This document shows positions 19,797 through 29,777 of a stretch of DNA of 64,000 nt, piece after piece. The stretch covers positions 1-64,000 of the forward strand of contig CAZLQF010000011.1 of NCBI GenBank assembly GCA_964561545.1, read 5' to 3'. Position numbers and translations under genes: made by a program. Every line of letters starts with the position of its first letter. The stretch's first letter is position 1. Under the pieces are notes generated by a model. It did not search any database. It saw nothing but the letters and a program-made list of their open reading frames with translations, and was not told the origin of the DNA. This stretch comes from CAZLQF01 sp964561545. GTDB taxonomy: Bacteria; Bacteroidota; Bacteroidia; CAILMK01; CAYYUA01.

Positions 19797-22700
19797 ATGG
19801 GAAAACAAAAAATTTTACGAAGGACGTTAGTTGGCTTATCTATTATGTTGTTTCTATTTCCGCAATTGACAGAAGGGCAAAGTAATTGTTCCTCAATTGA
19901 CTTTACAGCCAACAAAACTTTGGGTTGCAAACCAGAAGTTGTCAAGTTTTATGCACAAGGGCATGATCCAACTTCTCAAAATGATTGGATCATTGCCAAT
20001 GACACTTTCCCGGATCGAGATACCCTTGTTAAAGTTTTTTTAACTCCAGGTAAGTATGACGTTAGCTTGGTCAATACCAACAATAGCAAGGAATGTGTGG
20101 TACAGAAAAAGAATTTCCTGGACATTGGTAAAAAACCCGAAATCAAATTTACAACCCAAAAGCAAAACTTTTGTAGTAATCCTGATACCGTAGCTTTTCA
20201 GGGTCAAAACTCAGCGGTAACAAAATGGAATTGGTATATTGGTAATAATAGTTACAAAGATGCTGGCCCCAATTTTGAACATGCATTTCAAAGCACCGGT
20301 TATCAATCAATTAGTGTTGAGGTAACCAACAGTTCTGGTTGTACCAATTTTAAAACTTTCGATTCAGCAGTAAGAATACACCCTGATCCTTCAATTAATT
20401 TTACCGCAAGCCAAAAACAAGGGAATCCACCATTTAAAGTAGATTTTCAAGCTCAATTCAACAGCTCTGAGCAAAGTATAAATTCCATTGCCTGGAGCCT
20501 CCCGGGTGCTAATCCAGACACCTCTAATCAAACCAATCCCCAAGATGTAAATTATACCAATCAAGGAACATACGATGTTACTTTATCAGCCATCACAGAT
20601 AAGGGTTGCCAATTAAAGGAAAGTAAAAAGCAATTCATTGTTGCCACAGATAGTATAGGACTTGCTTTTGACGTAAAACCAAAGGTGGTTTGCCCGGGTG
20701 AGTCGGTTAAATTAATCAATAAAACCCAAAGTATGGCCAATAATTCATTACTTCAATGGAAAGTGGACGGATCATCTGTGGGTTCTCAATTTAATGATAC
20801 ATTAGTGCTGGGTAGCCTTAGCCAAGGTAATCACGATGTTACTTTAGTTTATGAGAAATTTGGTAATCAACAAACATTAAAAAAACAAAATGCCTTTCAA
20901 GTTCAACAATTTGATGCAGAATTTAGCGTAGATAACAAACGTAATTGCAAACCCAATGACCCAATTGCGTTTAACAATAATTCTACCGGCGCCGGGGTTA
21001 ATTTATCTTACCAATGGATTTTCAGTGATACAAGTGGCAACCAAATTGGGCAATCAAACTCGAAAGCTCCTCAATTTAATTTTAATCAATACGGGAATTT
21101 TAACGTTGAATTGGTGGCATCTGATAACCAATATGGTTGTAAGGACACTTTCCAAAAGGAAGAAATCGTTCAAATTCATCCATTTCCCAGAGAAGTAGAG
21201 TTATACCCCCATACTGTTTGCCGCAATCAGCCAGTCAAATTAACCTATCCGAAGGACTCCTTCAACTCCAGTGATTCCTTAAACTTTATTTGGAAAGTTT
21301 ATGATACATCAAATACTCAATTGCTTCATCGGTTAGAAGGTGAGGGTAGAGAAGTAAAATTACCTGATACGGGAACATACCATGTACGCTTACATTTAAC
21401 CTCTGATAATGGTTGTGGAGACACCCTTGCACCACCGCAAGGAGTTGGTAAAATACATGTTACCACACCAACAGCAGATTTTAAAGGACCTCAGCTTATT
21501 TGTAGTGGCGAGCAAGCATTCTTTGAAGAAGATACCGACCCAAGCATTAAAGGAATGCGAGATTTCTGGACCCTGACCAATACCAATGACACCAGTATCC
21601 AGTACAGCGACCAAAAGGAAAAATACAGACCTACAATTAATGAACCTGGTATCTATGATGTTGATTACCTTGCTAAAAATGATTCATTTTGTTCTAGCAG
21701 GCTTACTAAAGACAATTACTTAAGCGTAAGCGGTGTAAAAGCTGATTTTACACATCAAACGATCAGTCATTGCCTTCCCTATCAAGCTAAGGTTGAAGCC
21801 AACGTAACAGCAAATTATCATTTTCAAAACGCTTCGGATACACTTAATTATCAATGGGACGTTCAACCTTCAGGTGGGGTTACTATTAATAACCCTGATT
21901 CATCAGCAACCCAGATAACTGCCAGCCAAGAAGGATGTTATACCGTATCTCTTACCATCATCAATAGCGATACTTGCCAGGAAGTTATCACCAAGCAGAA
22001 CCTATTTTGTACAGGTCCGATAGCAAGGTTTAGCATGCCCCAGGATATTTGTCATGGTAACGACATTAACGTAACCCAAAATTCTGATTATGCCCCATTG
22101 AATTACAAGTGGTCAAGCAACAATGAGCAAAATGTGGATTTTCTTTCTTCAGACACAGCTCAAGCACCAAGTATACAATTTACCGACAGCGGTCAATATG
22201 ACATCGAATTGGTTGTTGAAAATCAATATGGTTGTAAAGACACCAGTAGTAAATCCATAAACGTCCAACGAGTAGTTGCAGATTTTTCCACGGATGATAA
22301 CATAAATTATTGTGCTCCGGCAAGTGTTGATTTCGATATCAACTCTACCAATGCAACATCCCAGGTATTTAAATTTGGGGACGGCAAAACTACCTCGATA
22401 ACAGGGGATAACATTCAGCATGTTTACAACCAAAATTCAGGCGGTATCCAAAATGATGGATTTGATAATACGCTAATTGCCCAAAACAATCTTGGTTGTA
22501 AGGATACTTTAGAAAAACCTTCCAATGTTAAAGTAGTAGGACCAGTTCCTGATTTCTCAGTTTCCAAAAAACAAGGTTGTGAACCGCTTAATGTAGAATT
22601 TACCAACAAGAGTAAGAATGTAAGCCAACTTTACATGGATTATGGCAATAATTCAAACCTTGATTCAGGCAATTTTAAAAATCACACCTACACCATCAAT

Positions 22701-24719
22701 AATTCCTCTAAAAATAGCCAGAGTTACAAGCCAGTACTTATTGCGATCGATGAAAATAATTGTAACGCTATTTATGAAATGCCAGATAGTATTACCGTCA
22801 AAAGGAGTCCCGATTCAAAGTTTAGTATTTCAAATAAAAAAGGTTGCGAACCCTTATTCACTGATTTGAACGATCAAAGTTCACACCAGATAAGTAGGAA
22901 ATGGGATTTGGATAATGATGGTCAAATTGAAGATACCATGGCCAATCCTTCCTACGAATTAAATCATGGTAATTACGATGTTAAGCTTACAACGACAGCC
23001 GCTAACGGATGTACGGATACATTGGTTAAAAAACAGGGCATTCAGGTTTTTGAAAAGCCTGAAGCGGATTTTAGACTAAAATCTAAACAAAATTGTCCGG
23101 GTTCTAATGTTAGGTTTATCCATCAAATTAAAACCAATACCAGAATCACAAATGTTCATTGGGATTTTGGAGATCCCTCCAATCAAACAGACACCTCAGG
23201 TTCTTTAAGACCTGCTCCATATACTTATAAAAAGCCCGGTACTTTTACGCCTTCTTTACAAGTTACCAATAAAAAGGGGTGTAAAGATACGGTTGTGAAA
23301 GAAAATATAGTGGAATTACCTAAAGCAATTCAAGAAGAACCTTCTATAACCCATGTTACTAATTCCAATGACCAAGCCACAAAGATCCAATGGGAAAAAA
23401 GTGGCGCCAAAGAATTTAAGTACTATGAACTTTCCATGCATACCAATAGCATTCAGGATAGCACATTGTTGGTCAGCGGCCAAAGAAACAAAACATCTTA
23501 TAAACACTTTGTAGATCAAAAGCTTGAAAATAAGGCAGGTTTGGGTTATTCACTTCACTTAATAGATAAGTGTGAAAATGAAACAAAACCAAGTAATGAA
23601 CATCAGATTTCATTCCTTAAAGCGTCAAGCAAAGGGAATTCTGCCATAAAATTGGATTGGAGTAAATACAAAGGCTGGGAAAAAGTTGATCATTATTCAG
23701 TTCATCGAATGGATGATAACCAATCCTTGCAAATCGGGCAAACAGATGAGGATCAAACAAGTTTTGTTGACAGCAACTTGTGTGGTGGCCAACAGTGCTA
23801 CGTTGTGAAAGCACATCACGAGAATGGCGTCTATGTTTCTCAAAGTAACGAAGCTTGTGCCAATACCAAGCCTCAAAGCTTTAATGCAGAGACTTTATCT
23901 CCTAACATCAGCGTGTTCGATAACGAATCTATTATTCTACAATGGGAAAATGCCGGAGATGTAAATGTATCCAAATACATCATAGACAAATATGAAGAAG
24001 GCAAAGGCTGGTATCCAAACTACACCACAACCAAGATCTCCAGGTTTGAGGACCGAGATGTGGATGTAAATGAACATTCCTACAAGTACAGGGTAAGAGT
24101 TCAGGATCAATGTGATCATGTTTCTAAAGCAAGTAACGCCCGCAATACCATCCTTTTAGAGACGAACATGAAAAACGATAACGTGCATCTGAACTGGAAT
24201 AAATTAAGTCACAAAGGGTATGAGGCAAAAGAATATGAAGTACAACTGGAGAACGAAGATGGGCGATTCAAAACCCTGAAGAAAACGACAGGTGGTCAAA
24301 CAAAATTCGTTGACAAAAAAGATCATATGGAGGTAGATTCGGCTTATTGCTACAGAATTGCTGCAGAAACAAAGGATGATAACACTACAAACCTTTCCAA
24401 TACAAGTTGTGTCCTGATTCCATCAGAAGTTTATGTACCAAATGCTTTCAGCCCCAATGGTGATGGTTTGAACGATAAATTTAGAATTACTACCACCTCT
24501 TTACAAAAATTGGTTAAAGGAGAAGTTAGCCAATATGAACTTGAGATTTACAATAGGTGGGGCAATAAGTTATTTAGTACCACTGATCCTGATGAAGGTT
24601 GGGATGGTAGAAAAGACGGTACCAAAAACCCGCAGGGAACATACCTCTACAAGGTTGAAGCCCAAGGATATGATAACAAAAATTACTACATTGAAGGACA
24701 GCTTCAATTGATTCGTTGA
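19797..24719 (+). CDS. Giant PKD/FN3-repeat surface protein with gliding-type C-terminal (T9SS type B) domain
   Basis: 1640 residues with a signal peptide (cleavage near TEGQS). About 13 PKD/Ig-like modules fill residues 25-1150. Most begin with a DF/F strand and a Cys (LGCKPEVV, RNCKPNDP, QGCEPLNV, KGCEPLF, QNCPGSNV) and end with a second Cys in a GCKDT-like motif, so each probably has one disulfide. About four fibronectin III-like modules follow (1150-1540), and the protein ends with a CHU_C/gliding-motility C-terminal domain (VPNAFSPNGDGLNDKFRI, EIYNRWGNKLFS, GWDGRKDG, PQGTYLYKVEA). Such proteins leave through the type IX system and stay on the surface; adhesion is likely but unproved. A strong terminator follows. 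Confidence 0.9.
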   Translation: MGKQKILRRTLVGLSIMLFLFPQLTEGQSNCSSIDFTANKTLGCKPEVVKFYAQGHDPTSQNDWIIANDTFPDRDTLVKVFLTPGKYDVSLVNTNNSKECVVQKKNFLDIGKKPEIKFTTQKQNFCSNPDTVAFQGQNSAVTKWNWYIGNNSYKDAGPNFEHAFQSTGYQSISVEVTNSSGCTNFKTFDSAVRIHPDPSINFTASQKQGNPPFKVDFQAQFNSSEQSINSIAWSLPGANPDTSNQTNPQDVNYTNQGTYDVTLSAITDKGCQLKESKKQFIVATDSIGLAFDVKPKVVCPGESVKLINKTQSMANNSLLQWKVDGSSVGSQFNDTLVLGSLSQGNHDVTLVYEKFGNQQTLKKQNAFQVQQFDAEFSVDNKRNCKPNDPIAFNNNSTGAGVNLSYQWIFSDTSGNQIGQSNSKAPQFNFNQYGNFNVELVASDNQYGCKDTFQKEEIVQIHPFPREVELYPHTVCRNQPVKLTYPKDSFNSSDSLNFIWKVYDTSNTQLLHRLEGEGREVKLPDTGTYHVRLHLTSDNGCGDTLAPPQGVGKIHVTTPTADFKGPQLICSGEQAFFEEDTDPSIKGMRDFWTLTNTNDTSIQYSDQKEKYRPTINEPGIYDVDYLAKNDSFCSSRLTKDNYLSVSGVKADFTHQTISHCLPYQAKVEANVTANYHFQNASDTLNYQWDVQPSGGVTINNPDSSATQITASQEGCYTVSLTIINSDTCQEVITKQNLFCTGPIARFSMPQDICHGNDINVTQNSDYAPLNYKWSSNNEQNVDFLSSDTAQAPSIQFTDSGQYDIELVVENQYGCKDTSSKSINVQRVVADFSTDDNINYCAPASVDFDINSTNATSQVFKFGDGKTTSITGDNIQHVYNQNSGGIQNDGFDNTLIAQNNLGCKDTLEKPSNVKVVGPVPDFSVSKKQGCEPLNVEFTNKSKNVSQLYMDYGNNSNLDSGNFKNHTYTINNSSKNSQSYKPVLIAIDENNCNAIYEMPDSITVKRSPDSKFSISNKKGCEPLFTDLNDQSSHQISRKWDLDNDGQIEDTMANPSYELNHGNYDVKLTTTAANGCTDTLVKKQGIQVFEKPEADFRLKSKQNCPGSNVRFIHQIKTNTRITNVHWDFGDPSNQTDTSGSLRPAPYTYKKPGTFTPSLQVTNKKGCKDTVVKENIVELPKAIQEEPSITHVTNSNDQATKIQWEKSGAKEFKYYELSMHTNSIQDSTLLVSGQRNKTSYKHFVDQKLENKAGLGYSLHLIDKCENETKPSNEHQISFLKASSKGNSAIKLDWSKYKGWEKVDHYSVHRMDDNQSLQIGQTDEDQTSFVDSNLCGGQQCYVVKAHHENGVYVSQSNEACANTKPQSFNAETLSPNISVFDNESIILQWENAGDVNVSKYIIDKYEEGKGWYPNYTTTKISRFEDRDVDVNEHSYKYRVRVQDQCDHVSKASNARNTILLETNMKNDNVHLNWNKLSHKGYEAKEYEVQLENEDGRFKTLKKTTGGQTKFVDKKDHMEVDSAYCYRIAAETKDDNTTNLSNTSCVLIPSEVYVPNAFSPNGDGLNDKFRITTTSLQKLVKGEVSQYELEIYNRWGNKLFSTTDPDEGWDGRKDGTKNPQGTYLYKVEAQGYDNKNYYIEGQLQLIR

Positions 24720-24733
24720 TTTTCTCTTCTTCC

Positions 24734-24778
24734 ATGGCCCTGGGTTTTCCTAATTTTTCCCGGGGCCATTCTTTTTTT
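24734..24778 (+). terminator. Rho-independent terminator
   Basis: ATGGCCCTGGG (24734-24744) pairs with CCCGGGGCCAT (24759-24769), 11 bp with one G-U, followed by CTTTTTTT. It lies 15 bases after the PKD gene stop. Confidence 0.9.
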
Positions 24779-24981
24779 GATCTTAAAGAACACAACATTT
24801 AGTGGTTCTACATTGTTTACCTGGAGGAAGGTTTAAAGAAAATTATTCTAAAATTGTTATCCACCAAGCTCCAAATCCTATTAAATCAGGAACATTTTCA
24901 AATAAATTAAGCTATAAAAGTTGCTTTTTTGAACCTCTATGCAATAAATCGCAAATTTGGTTGGATGTAAATGATTGGTTC

Positions 24982-25011
24982 TTTGCGCTAAGTTCTTTTT
25001 TCTTAAATTTG
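24982..25011 (+). promoter_or_regulatory. Promoter of the DUF1573-yajC-ybbR-coaE cluster
   Basis: TTTG (24982-24985), 18-base spacer, TAAATTTG (25004-25011): both elements match the Bacteroidota consensus. The next ATG is 22 bases downstream. Confidence 0.6.
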
Positions 25012-25033
25012 AGCTAAATATTAAACCCATTTT

Positions 25034-25507
25034 ATGATTTTCAAACCTTATTTGTTGATCCCAATTTTATTATTTGGAATAGTTGCATGCTCGGGATCCC
25101 AAAATCAGGGAAACAACAATCAGTTAGATGCTGAAATTATTGACAACCCTAAATCAGCAAAAGAAGCGGCATCTGATTCCGAAAATAAAAAGCCGGAATT
25201 TCAATTCGAAAATGAGGAACATGACTTTGGCACAGTCAAGCAAGGAGAAAAAGTTTCGCATGCTTTTAAATTTAAAAATGAAGGCAACAAAGCCTTGGTT
25301 ATTTCAGATGCTTCTGCAAGTTGTGGGTGTACCGTTCCTCACTATCCCAAAAAACCTGTTAAAAGTGGAGCGAGTGGTACTATTGAAGTGGTATTTGATA
25401 GTGAAGGTAAGTCAGGTAAATTCAATAAATCTGTTACTTTATTAGCCAACACGCAACCCAAAAAAAAGAAACTCAACATCAAAGGTGAAATCAAAAAATC
25501 TAACTAA
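25034..25507 (+). CDS. DUF1573 lipoprotein
   Basis: 157 residues. Lipobox GIVAC (Cys19) gives a lipoprotein. After a low-complexity linker, residues 55-155 form the DUF1573 Ig-like fold: FENEEHDFGTVKQGEKVSHA, then FKFKNEGNKALVISDASASC, CGCTVPHYPKKPVKSGASG and KSVTLLANT. The CGCT motif is typical of the family. Proteins of this kind are common in Bacteroidota and resemble ASH/HYDIN-like domains; function is unknown. It is the first gene of a tight cluster with yajC (9 bases later), which hints at an envelope role. Confidence 0.88.
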   Translation: MIFKPYLLIPILLFGIVACSGSQNQGNNNQLDAEIIDNPKSAKEAASDSENKKPEFQFENEEHDFGTVKQGEKVSHAFKFKNEGNKALVISDASASCGCTVPHYPKKPVKSGASGTIEVVFDSEGKSGKFNKSVTLLANTQPKKKKLNIKGEIKKSN

Positions 25508-25516
25508 AAGCCATTT

Positions 25517-25888
25517 ATGCAATATTTAACGAACATCATTCTTCTAATGGGGCAACCTGAAGGTGGCGAATCCAACCCCCTTCTTTCTTTTCTTCCTTTT
25601 ATATTGATCATTGTCGTCATCTATTTCTTCATGATCAGGCCTCAAGCTAAAAAGGCCAAAGAGCAAAAGAAATTCAGAGAAAACATACAAAAAGGCGATA
25701 AGGTAGTAACAATTGGCGGGCTACACGGAAAAGTTCTTGAGGTAGAAGACAATACCTTTGTTGTAGACATTGGTAGTAACCAAAAGGTAACCCTTGAAAA
25801 ATCAGCCGTTTCCATGGAATCGACCCAAGGAAGTCAATCAGCTGATCAAAATAAGGAAGTGGCCTCTAATGAAGGCGGAAACAAGTAA
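25517..25888 (+). CDS. yajC: Preprotein translocase subunit YajC
   Basis: 123 residues, one transmembrane helix near 24-42 (FLPFILIIVVIYFFMIRPQ) followed by the diagnostic RPQAKKAKEQKKFRENIQKG and GDKVVTIGGLHGKVLEVED. It is an accessory of the SecDF-YajC complex in the inner membrane. The C-terminal 25 residues are a Ser/Gln/Asn-rich tail. It lies between the DUF1573 gene and a YbbR-like gene; the yajC-ybbR-coaE order is common in Bacteroidota. Confidence 0.96.
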   Translation: MQYLTNIILLMGQPEGGESNPLLSFLPFILIIVVIYFFMIRPQAKKAKEQKKFRENIQKGDKVVTIGGLHGKVLEVEDNTFVVDIGSNQKVTLEKSAVSMESTQGSQSADQNKEVASNEGGNK

Positions 25889-25902
25889 TTAAGCAAATCA
25901 AA

Positions 25903-26886
25903 TTGGCTAAAGGTAAAACTGCTTTTGACAAGTTTAGCTACTTTTTTAGCTCCTTTTCCAATACCCAAACCCTAATCTTTTTAGTTTGCTTGTTGGTGGC
26001 TTTACTTTTTTGGTTTCTTAAAGCGCTTGATGATACTTATACAACGCAAGTTTCAGTCCCCCTTGAACTTCGCCATCACCCGGATAATCAAGTTTTGCAG
26101 GATGAGCCACCCGACCAGGTATCATTGCAGGTACAAGGCACCGGTTGGAATTTATTAAACCTTAAAACCAGCGCAAGCTCTTACGGCTTTATCATTGACC
26201 TTCAAGAACTAACCAACACCAATTCAACTATTCAGCTTAACAATAATGCCCCATACCTTAAAAAGCACTTACCTACCGGGATGGAAATTCAAAACATTTT
26301 ACCGGCTGTAATAAATATAGACTTTGATCAAAAAGATGCTAAACAAATACCAGTACATTTGAATGGTGACATTACTTATGCCCCTCAATACGGAATTTCC
26401 GACTCAATTACCATCCAACCACGGACGGTAAGTATCTCAGGGCCTAAACAACTTTTACAGGATATTGATCATGTAAAAACAAAGGCTTTTTCATGGCATG
26501 ACCTTAAAGCCACCAAAAAAACACACATCCCACTAAAGCGTAAGAATAACCCTAATATCAATTATTCGCATAATAAAGTTCAGTTGACTGTTCCCGTCAA
26601 CCAAGTAACGGAAGGCACTTTCCAAGTACCTGTAGACGTCCGTAGCAACGTCCCTGATTATAAAATTACAGTCATTCCTTCAAAGGTTAAAGTTGTTTAC
26701 CAAACCACGCTCAATCATTTTGAATCAATCGATGCCAGTGATTTTCAGCTCTATGTTGAGGACCAGGATTTCGATACAACATTATCTTATCCTCAAAAAC
26801 TTCCTGTAAAAGTTTCACAAAAACCCCCTTTCCTAAACCATTTCAAGTTAATGCCTGACCGTCTTAACTTTCTTATAAAACAATAA
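25903..26886 (+). CDS. YbbR/CdaR-like membrane protein
   Basis: 327 residues, starting at TTG (25903), 14 bases after the yajC stop; no ATG is available nearby in frame. A transmembrane helix at about 23-43 (LIFLVCLLVALLFWFLKAL) is followed by extracytoplasmic YbbR-type repeats (TQVSVPLELRHHPDNQVLQ, IPVHLNGDITYAPQYGI, QVPVDVRSNVPDYKITVIPS). In Firmicutes CdaR modulates the diadenylate cyclase CdaA; no cyclase is adjacent here, so the role is not settled. It nearly abuts coaE (1 base between). Confidence 0.85.
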   Translation: MAKGKTAFDKFSYFFSSFSNTQTLIFLVCLLVALLFWFLKALDDTYTTQVSVPLELRHHPDNQVLQDEPPDQVSLQVQGTGWNLLNLKTSASSYGFIIDLQELTNTNSTIQLNNNAPYLKKHLPTGMEIQNILPAVINIDFDQKDAKQIPVHLNGDITYAPQYGISDSITIQPRTVSISGPKQLLQDIDHVKTKAFSWHDLKATKKTHIPLKRKNNPNINYSHNKVQLTVPVNQVTEGTFQVPVDVRSNVPDYKITVIPSKVKVVYQTTLNHFESIDASDFQLYVEDQDFDTTLSYPQKLPVKVSQKPPFLNHFKLMPDRLNFLIKQ

Positions 26887-26887
26887 C

Positions 26888-27481
26888 ATGTTAAAAGTTG
26901 GCATAACCGGAGGAATAGGAAGCGGCAAAACCACTGTATGCAAGGTTTTTGAATTATTGGAAGTGCCGGTTTATTATGCCGATGACCGAGCTAAAAACCT
27001 TTACCATGAAGATCCGCAGTTGAAAGAAGCATTAAAAACTACGTTTGGCAATGAGATATTTGACCATAATAACATGCTTAATAAAGCCAAGTTAGCGGAT
27101 TTGGTATTTAATAACACTTCTGCAATGGCTCAGCTTAACAATTTAGTCCACCCTGCTGTGAGGCGGGATTTTACACAATGGGTGCAGGCACAAAATGCCT
27201 TCTATGTAATCCAGGAAGCTGCTTTATTAGTAGAAACTGGTTCCTATCAAAACCTGGATGGTTTAATAACCGTAACCACCCCTTTGGAGATTCGCACCCA
27301 GCGAATTGTGCAAAGAGACCAGACAACCCGAGAAAAGGTTTTGGAGCGAATGAACAACCAATTGAACGAAGAAGACAAAGTAGCAAAAAGCGACTTCACC
27401 ATCGCTAATGATGGCAATAACTTGCTGATACCCCAAGTTCTTGATCTGCACCACCAGTTTAAATCAGGCCAGGCATGGTAG
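26888..27481 (+). CDS. coaE: Dephospho-CoA kinase
   Basis: 197 residues, the usual size. It phosphorylates dephospho-CoA with ATP in the last step of coenzyme A synthesis. The P-loop is GGIGSGKT (residues 8-15); VPVYYADDRAKNLY holds the substrate-binding Asp; LNNLVHPAVRRDF and EAALLVETG are family motifs, and RIVQRDQTTREKVLERMNNQ is the lid region. It is the last gene of the DUF1573-yajC-ybbR-coaE cluster. Confidence 0.97.
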   Translation: MLKVGITGGIGSGKTTVCKVFELLEVPVYYADDRAKNLYHEDPQLKEALKTTFGNEIFDHNNMLNKAKLADLVFNNTSAMAQLNNLVHPAVRRDFTQWVQAQNAFYVIQEAALLVETGSYQNLDGLITVTTPLEIRTQRIVQRDQTTREKVLERMNNQLNEEDKVAKSDFTIANDGNNLLIPQVLDLHHQFKSGQAW

Positions 27482-27801
27482 TAATTTAAGCATAAGAAGG
27501 TTCAATCAATTGGTCCTCATAAAGGCATTCCCATTAGTTTTTAAAACTTTATTAAGGATAGCATCAATAAAATATAAATACCTGAATTTCACCAATTTAT
27601 TTACAGATTAATTTGGAATCATAACAGTCATTTATTGTTAGTTTAAGTTGGGAAATCAATTCAAATGAATTGATGCTTGATGTATTGCATGAGGATCCTT
27701 GCTACAATCCACAGAATTCCCGGAAATTGTTGAAAATTAAGGTGTAAATAGTATACGAATCCTTCTTTAATTCGTATTTTCACGCTTCCAAATAAAAGAC
27801 T
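27482..27801. other. Intergenic stretch before gyrB
   Basis: 320 bases with no gene. It holds a hairpin at 27655-27674 and AT-rich sequence. I do not find a clean TAnnTTTG element near the gyrB start. Confidence 0.6.
27655..27674. repeat. Inverted repeat upstream of gyrB
   Basis: ATCAATTC / GAATTGAT, 8-bp stem with AAAT loop, 128 bases before gyrB. It could be an operator or a weak 3' structure of the coaE transcript. Confidence 0.35.
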
Positions 27802-29763
27802 ATGGCAGAAGAAGAGCAGGTAAAATACCAACAAGATTACACAGCAGATCAGATTCAAATCCTCGAAGGCCTTGAAGCCGTTAGAAAAAGGCCGGCCATG
27901 TACATTGGCGATATTGGCTCAAGGGGATTGCATCATTTGGTTTACGAAGTAGTAGACAATTCCATTGATGAAGCTTTAGGTGGTCATTGTGACCGCATCG
28001 AAGTTACCATTCACCAAGATAAATCGATTACAATCCTTGATAATGGAAGGGGGATACCTACCGAAACCCACTCCAAGGAAAACCGCTCTGCACTTGAAGT
28101 AGTCATGACCATGCTTCATGCAGGTGGTAAGTTCAATAAAGATTCTTACAAAGTTTCCGGTGGGTTGCATGGGGTTGGCGTTTCATGTGTCAACGCCTTG
28201 TCAAGCAACACAAGGGTGGAAATCTACCGGCATGGTCAGATCAATGTTCAGGAATACGAGAAGGGTGTTCCCACCCATCCCATTCAAGTTATCGGGGAAA
28301 CAGAACAAACAGGGACCATTACCAATTTTAAACCGGATGATTCCATTTTTATTGAAACCGATTTTCACTACGACAATTTAGCCACCCGTCTACGGGAATT
28401 GGCTTTTCTCAACAAGGGTATTAAACTCACCCTTACCGATGAACGGGAACATGATGAAGAAGGCAATAACCGACACAGTGTATTTTATTCAGAGGGTGGA
28501 CTTAGGGAATTTGTACAATTTATCGATGAAACAAGGGATCAGATCATCCCTGAACCCATCACTTTTGAAGGAGAAAGGAATGAAATACCTATTGAGCTAT
28601 CTTTCCAATACAACAACTCCTACAGTGAACATATTCATTCTTACGTCAACAACATCAATACCATTGAGGGTGGTGCACACGTAGCTGGTTTTAGAAGGGC
28701 CTTAACTCGAACGCTTAAAAATTACGCTGATCGGTCCGGTCTTCTAAAAAATGTTAAAGTAGACATCAGTGGAGACGATTTTCGAGAGGGGCTAACAGCG
28801 GTTATTTCCGTAAAAGTAGCGGAACCACAATTTGAGGGGCAAACCAAAACGAAACTTGGCAATAAAGACGTAATGGGGGGTGTTGATACTTTTGTATCGG
28901 AGCAGCTCAATTCCTACCTTGAAGAAAATCCCAAAGCGGCCAAAGCCATTGTCGATAAAGTGATCATCTCTGCCCAGGCACGTCAAGCAGCTCAGAAAGC
29001 TCGTGAAATGGTTCAACGCAAAAGCAGTTTTAGTGGCGGAGGGTTGCCTGGTAAACTTTCCGATTGTTCTTCAAAAGATCCTTCACAAACAGAAATCTAT
29101 TTGGTAGAGGGCGATTCTGCTGGCGGAACTGCTAAACAAGGACGGGATCGAAAATTCCAGGCCATCTTGCCATTAAGGGGTAAGATCCTCAACGTAGAAA
29201 AAGCCCTGGAGCACAAGATCTACGACAATGAAGAGATCAAAAATATGTTCACTGCGCTTGGCGTTACCATCGGTACAGAAGATGACGACAAAGCTTTGAA
29301 TACCAAAAAATTAAGATATCATAAGGTCATTATCATGACCGATGCAGATGTGGATGGCAGCCACATCAGAACGTTGATCCTAACGCTTTTCTTCCGTTAC
29401 ATGAAGCAATTAATTGAAGAAGGTTGCTTGTACATTGCCACGCCACCCCTCTATCAAATTAAAAAAGGCAAGCAAGCCGAGTACGTCTGGTCAGAAGATG
29501 ACCGGCAAGAGGTGGTACAAAGACTTAGCCCGGATGGATCAGAAAGCAGCGTAAACGTACAGCGGTATAAAGGCCTTGGCGAAATGAACGCTGAACAACT
29601 ATGGCACACGACCATGGACCCTGAGAATAGAACACTCCGGCAGGTTAGCATTGAAAGTGCGGCTGAAGCTGATCGTACCTTTTCCATGCTGATGGGTGAT
29701 GACGTACCGCCCAGAAGGGAATTCATTGAAAATAATTCCAAGTATGCGAACATTGATGCTTAA
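27802..29763 (+). CDS. gyrB: DNA gyrase subunit B
   Basis: 653 residues, typical of Bacteroidota GyrB. It supplies ATP-driven strand passage with GyrA to introduce negative supercoils. The GHKL ATPase contains EVVDNSIDEA (Asn53 binds Mg), DNGRGIP and GGLHGVGVSCVNALS. The transducer leads to the Toprim domain at about 430-545 with EIYLVEGDSAGG and TDADVDGSHIR. The C-terminal PPLYQIKKGK and RYKGLGEMNAEQLW are standard. The long E. coli-type insert is absent, as normal for this phylum. A DUF6495-like gene follows 14 bases later, probably in the same transcript. Confidence 0.98.
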   Translation: MAEEEQVKYQQDYTADQIQILEGLEAVRKRPAMYIGDIGSRGLHHLVYEVVDNSIDEALGGHCDRIEVTIHQDKSITILDNGRGIPTETHSKENRSALEVVMTMLHAGGKFNKDSYKVSGGLHGVGVSCVNALSSNTRVEIYRHGQINVQEYEKGVPTHPIQVIGETEQTGTITNFKPDDSIFIETDFHYDNLATRLRELAFLNKGIKLTLTDEREHDEEGNNRHSVFYSEGGLREFVQFIDETRDQIIPEPITFEGERNEIPIELSFQYNNSYSEHIHSYVNNINTIEGGAHVAGFRRALTRTLKNYADRSGLLKNVKVDISGDDFREGLTAVISVKVAEPQFEGQTKTKLGNKDVMGGVDTFVSEQLNSYLEENPKAAKAIVDKVIISAQARQAAQKAREMVQRKSSFSGGGLPGKLSDCSSKDPSQTEIYLVEGDSAGGTAKQGRDRKFQAILPLRGKILNVEKALEHKIYDNEEIKNMFTALGVTIGTEDDDKALNTKKLRYHKVIIMTDADVDGSHIRTLILTLFFRYMKQLIEEGCLYIATPPLYQIKKGKQAEYVWSEDDRQEVVQRLSPDGSESSVNVQRYKGLGEMNAEQLWHTTMDPENRTLRQVSIESAAEADRTFSMLMGDDVPPRREFIENNSKYANIDA

Positions 29764-29777
29764 TTCAAATTCCCCTC

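Noticed and set aside
22219..22245. Near-identical DNA stretches (NQYGCKDT codons at about 21127 and 22219)
   Set aside because: They are homologous PKD module ends, not a mobile or regulatory repeat.
24802..25017. 71-codon ORF before the DUF1573 gene
   Set aside because: It overlaps a strong promoter (24982-25011) and lacks any family pattern.
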